Shown piece by piece: positions 12,951 through 14,808 of a stretch of DNA of 14,808 nt. The notes beneath the pieces were generated by a model, which did not search any database, was not told where the DNA came from, and was given only the letters and a program-made list of their open reading frames with translations. Every line of letters begins with the position of its first letter. The stretch's first letter is position 1. The translations under genes and the position numbers were made by a program. Location: NCBI GenBank assembly GCA_035649275.1, contig DASRJW010000146.1, positions 1-14,808 of the forward strand, in the 5' to 3' direction. Source of the DNA: Candidatus Krumholzibacteriia bacterium (lineage in GTDB: Bacteria > Krumholzibacteriota > Krumholzibacteriia > G020349025).

Positions 12951-14808
12951 TGGCGAAGCGCAAGGACGAAGTTCCCGAGGCTCCCGCCTGCGTCCACGAC
13001 GAGATCGACGCCTACATCGCCGGCGGTTCGCCGGCGGCCGAGGCCTTCGCCCCGGGGCTCTTCGACGAAGGCCAGATGCCGCTGCCCAGCATGGACGAGG
13101 AAACGCCGTGGCGGCGCCGCGCCGGCTGGATCGCCGCCCTGGCGCGCGAGGGGAGCGGTACCAGCGAGACGGAGCTGCGTGCGCCAGGGGTGGAGGCGGA
13201 GTCCCTCGCCGATCCGCGCCAGGGGCGCTCCGGAGCGCGAGGGTCCGGGGCACCGGAGGCCACGGATCCCGGCGAAGTGGAGTTGAACGACGTCCGCTTG
13301 CTCGTGGTGCATCCCAACCTCGGAACGCGCAAACAGGTGGCCTCGGTCCTCGCGCAGCTCGGGCTGCAGGTGTCCACCTGCGGGCAAACCGAGCAGGCGA
13401 TCCTGCAGGTGCTGCACGAGCGCCCCGATGCGGTGCTGGCGGAGCTGGATGTTCCCGGCTTCGACAGCATCGGCATGTGCCGGGCGCTGCACGATCGTGT
13501 GCCCGAGATCCCGGTGCTTCTCGTCGCGGCGGGCGACGACGAGGGCTCTTACAGCTTGTCCATGGAGGCCGGCGCCGCCGATTACCTGCGCCGGCCCGTG
13601 ACGCCGGACTTCGTCGCCGAGCGCCTGCGCGCCGTCATCGCCCGGGCTCGGGCAGGCACCAGCGAGCGGCTGCGCGAGGGTGCCGCTCCCGCGGAAGGGA
13701 TCCCGCGCGGAACGCAGAACCTGAGCCGCGAGCTGCGCCGGCAGGAACTCAAGATCCAGTCCCTCTTCGAGCTGTCGCAGAACGTCGTGGGCTGCCTGGA
13801 GCTGGACGACCTCTATCAGGGGTTCATGCTCACGGCGATGGGACAGATCGGTCTGGCCTCCGGGGCGCTCTTCCATCTGGATGCTTCGAGCCGGGTTCTC
13901 GACGTCGTCTGCCGCGGCATCGCCTCGAGGGAGGTGCGCCGCCTCCTGGATTTCCGCGCCGGTCTCGGCTTGTATCTGCTGCGGGCGCCGCAGCCGCTGC
14001 TGCTGGAGGAAGGGATCTTCCCGCGCGAGCTGGCGAACGAGGTGCGCGCGGCGCGGGAGACCGGCTTCGGCGTCGCTTGCCCCATGGCCGCCAAGGGCGC
14101 CCCGGTGGGGGTGGCGCTGTTCGGCCACAAGGTGTCCGGGCTGCCCTTCACGGCGGATGATCTGGTGATGTTGACGGCGGTGTGCAACTTCGCCGGACCG
14201 GCGCTGGAAGGCGCCCGGCTCTACAGCGAGCTGCACCGCACCTATCTTTCCACGGTGCGCGCCTTCGTCTCCTCCCTCGAGGCCAAAGACGCCTACACCC
14301 GCGGCCACTCGGAGCGGGTCGCCGATTACGCCCGCATTGTCGGCGGCAACATGGGGCTCGGACGGCACGAGATCGACATGCTGGTCTTCGGCGCCGTGCT
14401 GCACGACATCGGCAAGATCGGCGTGGCCGAGGGCATCCTCAACAAGCCCGGGCCGCTGACGCCGGAGGAATGGCGGATCGTCCGCGCCCACCCCGAGATG
14501 GGGGCGCGGATCATCAGCAATATCGAGTACCTCGAGCCGGCACTGGGTCTCATCCTGCACCACCACGAGCGCATCGACGGCCGCGGCTATCCCCACGGCC
14601 TGGTGGGTAGCGACATCGAGCTGGGCACGCGCATCGTCACCGTGGTGGACAGCTTCGACGCCATGACCACGAACCGCCCTTACCGTCAGGCCATGCCGGT
14701 GGAGAAGGCGATCGCCTTGCTGCGCGGCAACGCCGGCCGGCAATTCGATCCCGAGATCGTCGAGCGCTTCATCGACCTCCTCGAGGCGGGCAGCATCGAG
14801 GTCAGGCC
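12950..14808 (+). CDS. Pseudo-receiver - GAF - HD-GYP protein, 3' end outside window
   Basis: This encodes at least 619 residues and is open at the right edge. An acidic N-terminal extension (about 1-115) precedes a receiver-like domain (about 117-235). There the acidic pocket DD is HP (residues 121-122), the phospho-Asp is Glu165 in AELDVPGFD, and the conserved Lys is Arg in DYLRRPV. A coiled-coil linker and GAF domain follow (about 260-425). The HD-GYP domain (about 430 onward) is canonical: GHSERV (H453), HDIGK (H485, D486, K489), RAHPEMG, HHHERIDGRGYP (537-548) and DSFDAMTTNRPYRQAM. It should be an active cyclic-di-GMP phosphodiesterase, located in the cytosol. The ATG at 12950 overlaps the preceding stop. 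Only the extreme C-terminus appears to be missing. Confidence 0.93.
   Translation, partial: MAKRKDEVPEAPACVHDEIDAYIAGGSPAAEAFAPGLFDEGQMPLPSMDEETPWRRRAGWIAALAREGSGTSETELRAPGVEAESLADPRQGRSGARGSGAPEATDPGEVELNDVRLLVVHPNLGTRKQVASVLAQLGLQVSTCGQTEQAILQVLHERPDAVLAELDVPGFDSIGMCRALHDRVPEIPVLLVAAGDDEGSYSLSMEAGAADYLRRPVTPDFVAERLRAVIARARAGTSERLREGAAPAEGIPRGTQNLSRELRRQELKIQSLFELSQNVVGCLELDDLYQGFMLTAMGQIGLASGALFHLDASSRVLDVVCRGIASREVRRLLDFRAGLGLYLLRAPQPLLLEEGIFPRELANEVRAARETGFGVACPMAAKGAPVGVALFGHKVSGLPFTADDLVMLTAVCNFAGPALEGARLYSELHRTYLSTVRAFVSSLEAKDAYTRGHSERVADYARIVGGNMGLGRHEIDMLVFGAVLHDIGKIGVAEGILNKPGPLTPEEWRIVRAHPEMGARIISNIEYLEPALGLILHHHERIDGRGYPHGLVGSDIELGTRIVTVVDSFDAMTTNRPYRQAMPVEKAIALLRGNAGRQFDPEIVERFIDLLEAGSIEVR

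Noticed and set aside
11283-14743. Two long reverse-strand frames (11283-13253 and 12845-14743)
   Set aside because: They mirror the GAF/HD-GYP coding sequence on the forward strand. His/Gln/Arg-rich translations are typical of the complement of such genes.

Overview
This window is very GC-rich, densely packed bacterial DNA. Coding regions show strong G/C preference at third codon positions, GTG and TTG starts are common, and many genes overlap by 1-4 bases. The mix of two TPR proteins, a signal-peptide protein and a set of HD-GYP/GAF/CheA-like signalling proteins suggests a Gram-negative, probably uncultivated high-GC lineage, perhaps a deltaproteobacterial-type or FCB-type phylum. The phylum cannot be fixed from the sequence alone. 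I see no tRNA, rRNA, CRISPR array, insertion sequence or phage gene.

Layout. (1) 1-1933, reverse strand: a PLP-dependent serine/threonine ammonia-lyase of the serine-racemase-like type, followed by an exported TPR protein that runs off the left edge. (2) 1934-2112: a divergent intergenic region with a candidate promoter and a perfect 9-bp inverted repeat. (3) 2113-4451, forward: a cytoplasmic TPR protein and an overlapping alpha/beta-hydrolase-like protein that lacks the nucleophile serine. (4) 4452-4831: the remains of a small secreted protein, apparently broken by two compensating frameshifts. (5) 4832-5653, reverse: an unrecognised protein, divergent from a carbon-nitrogen hydrolase at 5707-6519. 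(6) 6520-6802: a non-coding region with two adjacent palindromes one helical turn apart. (7) 6803 to the right edge, forward: five tightly packed signalling genes.

The five-gene block is the most interesting part. In order it encodes a two-helix membrane coiled-coil protein, a CheA-like protein, a small excisionase/MerR-type DNA-binding protein, a STAS-repeat-GAF-HD-GYP protein, and a receiver-GAF-HD-GYP protein. The signalling domains have repeatedly lost their chemistry. The HPt-like region has Arg instead of His, the CheA ATPase boxes are eroded, the STAS loop lacks a phospho-acceptor, the first HD-GYP has Arg-Asp instead of His-Asp, and the receiver has Glu instead of the phospho-Asp. Only the last HD-GYP keeps every canonical motif and should be an active cyclic-di-GMP phosphodiesterase. 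I infer a membrane-linked scaffold or pseudo-phosphorelay that controls one active phosphodiesterase and possibly a DNA-binding output. This is a hypothesis from domain content and gene order, not a demonstrated system.

The STAS-HD-GYP gene also carries a 12-copy minisatellite. Each unit begins with a near-perfect palindrome, so both strands encode a similar Pro-Leu-Ser-Gly peptide.
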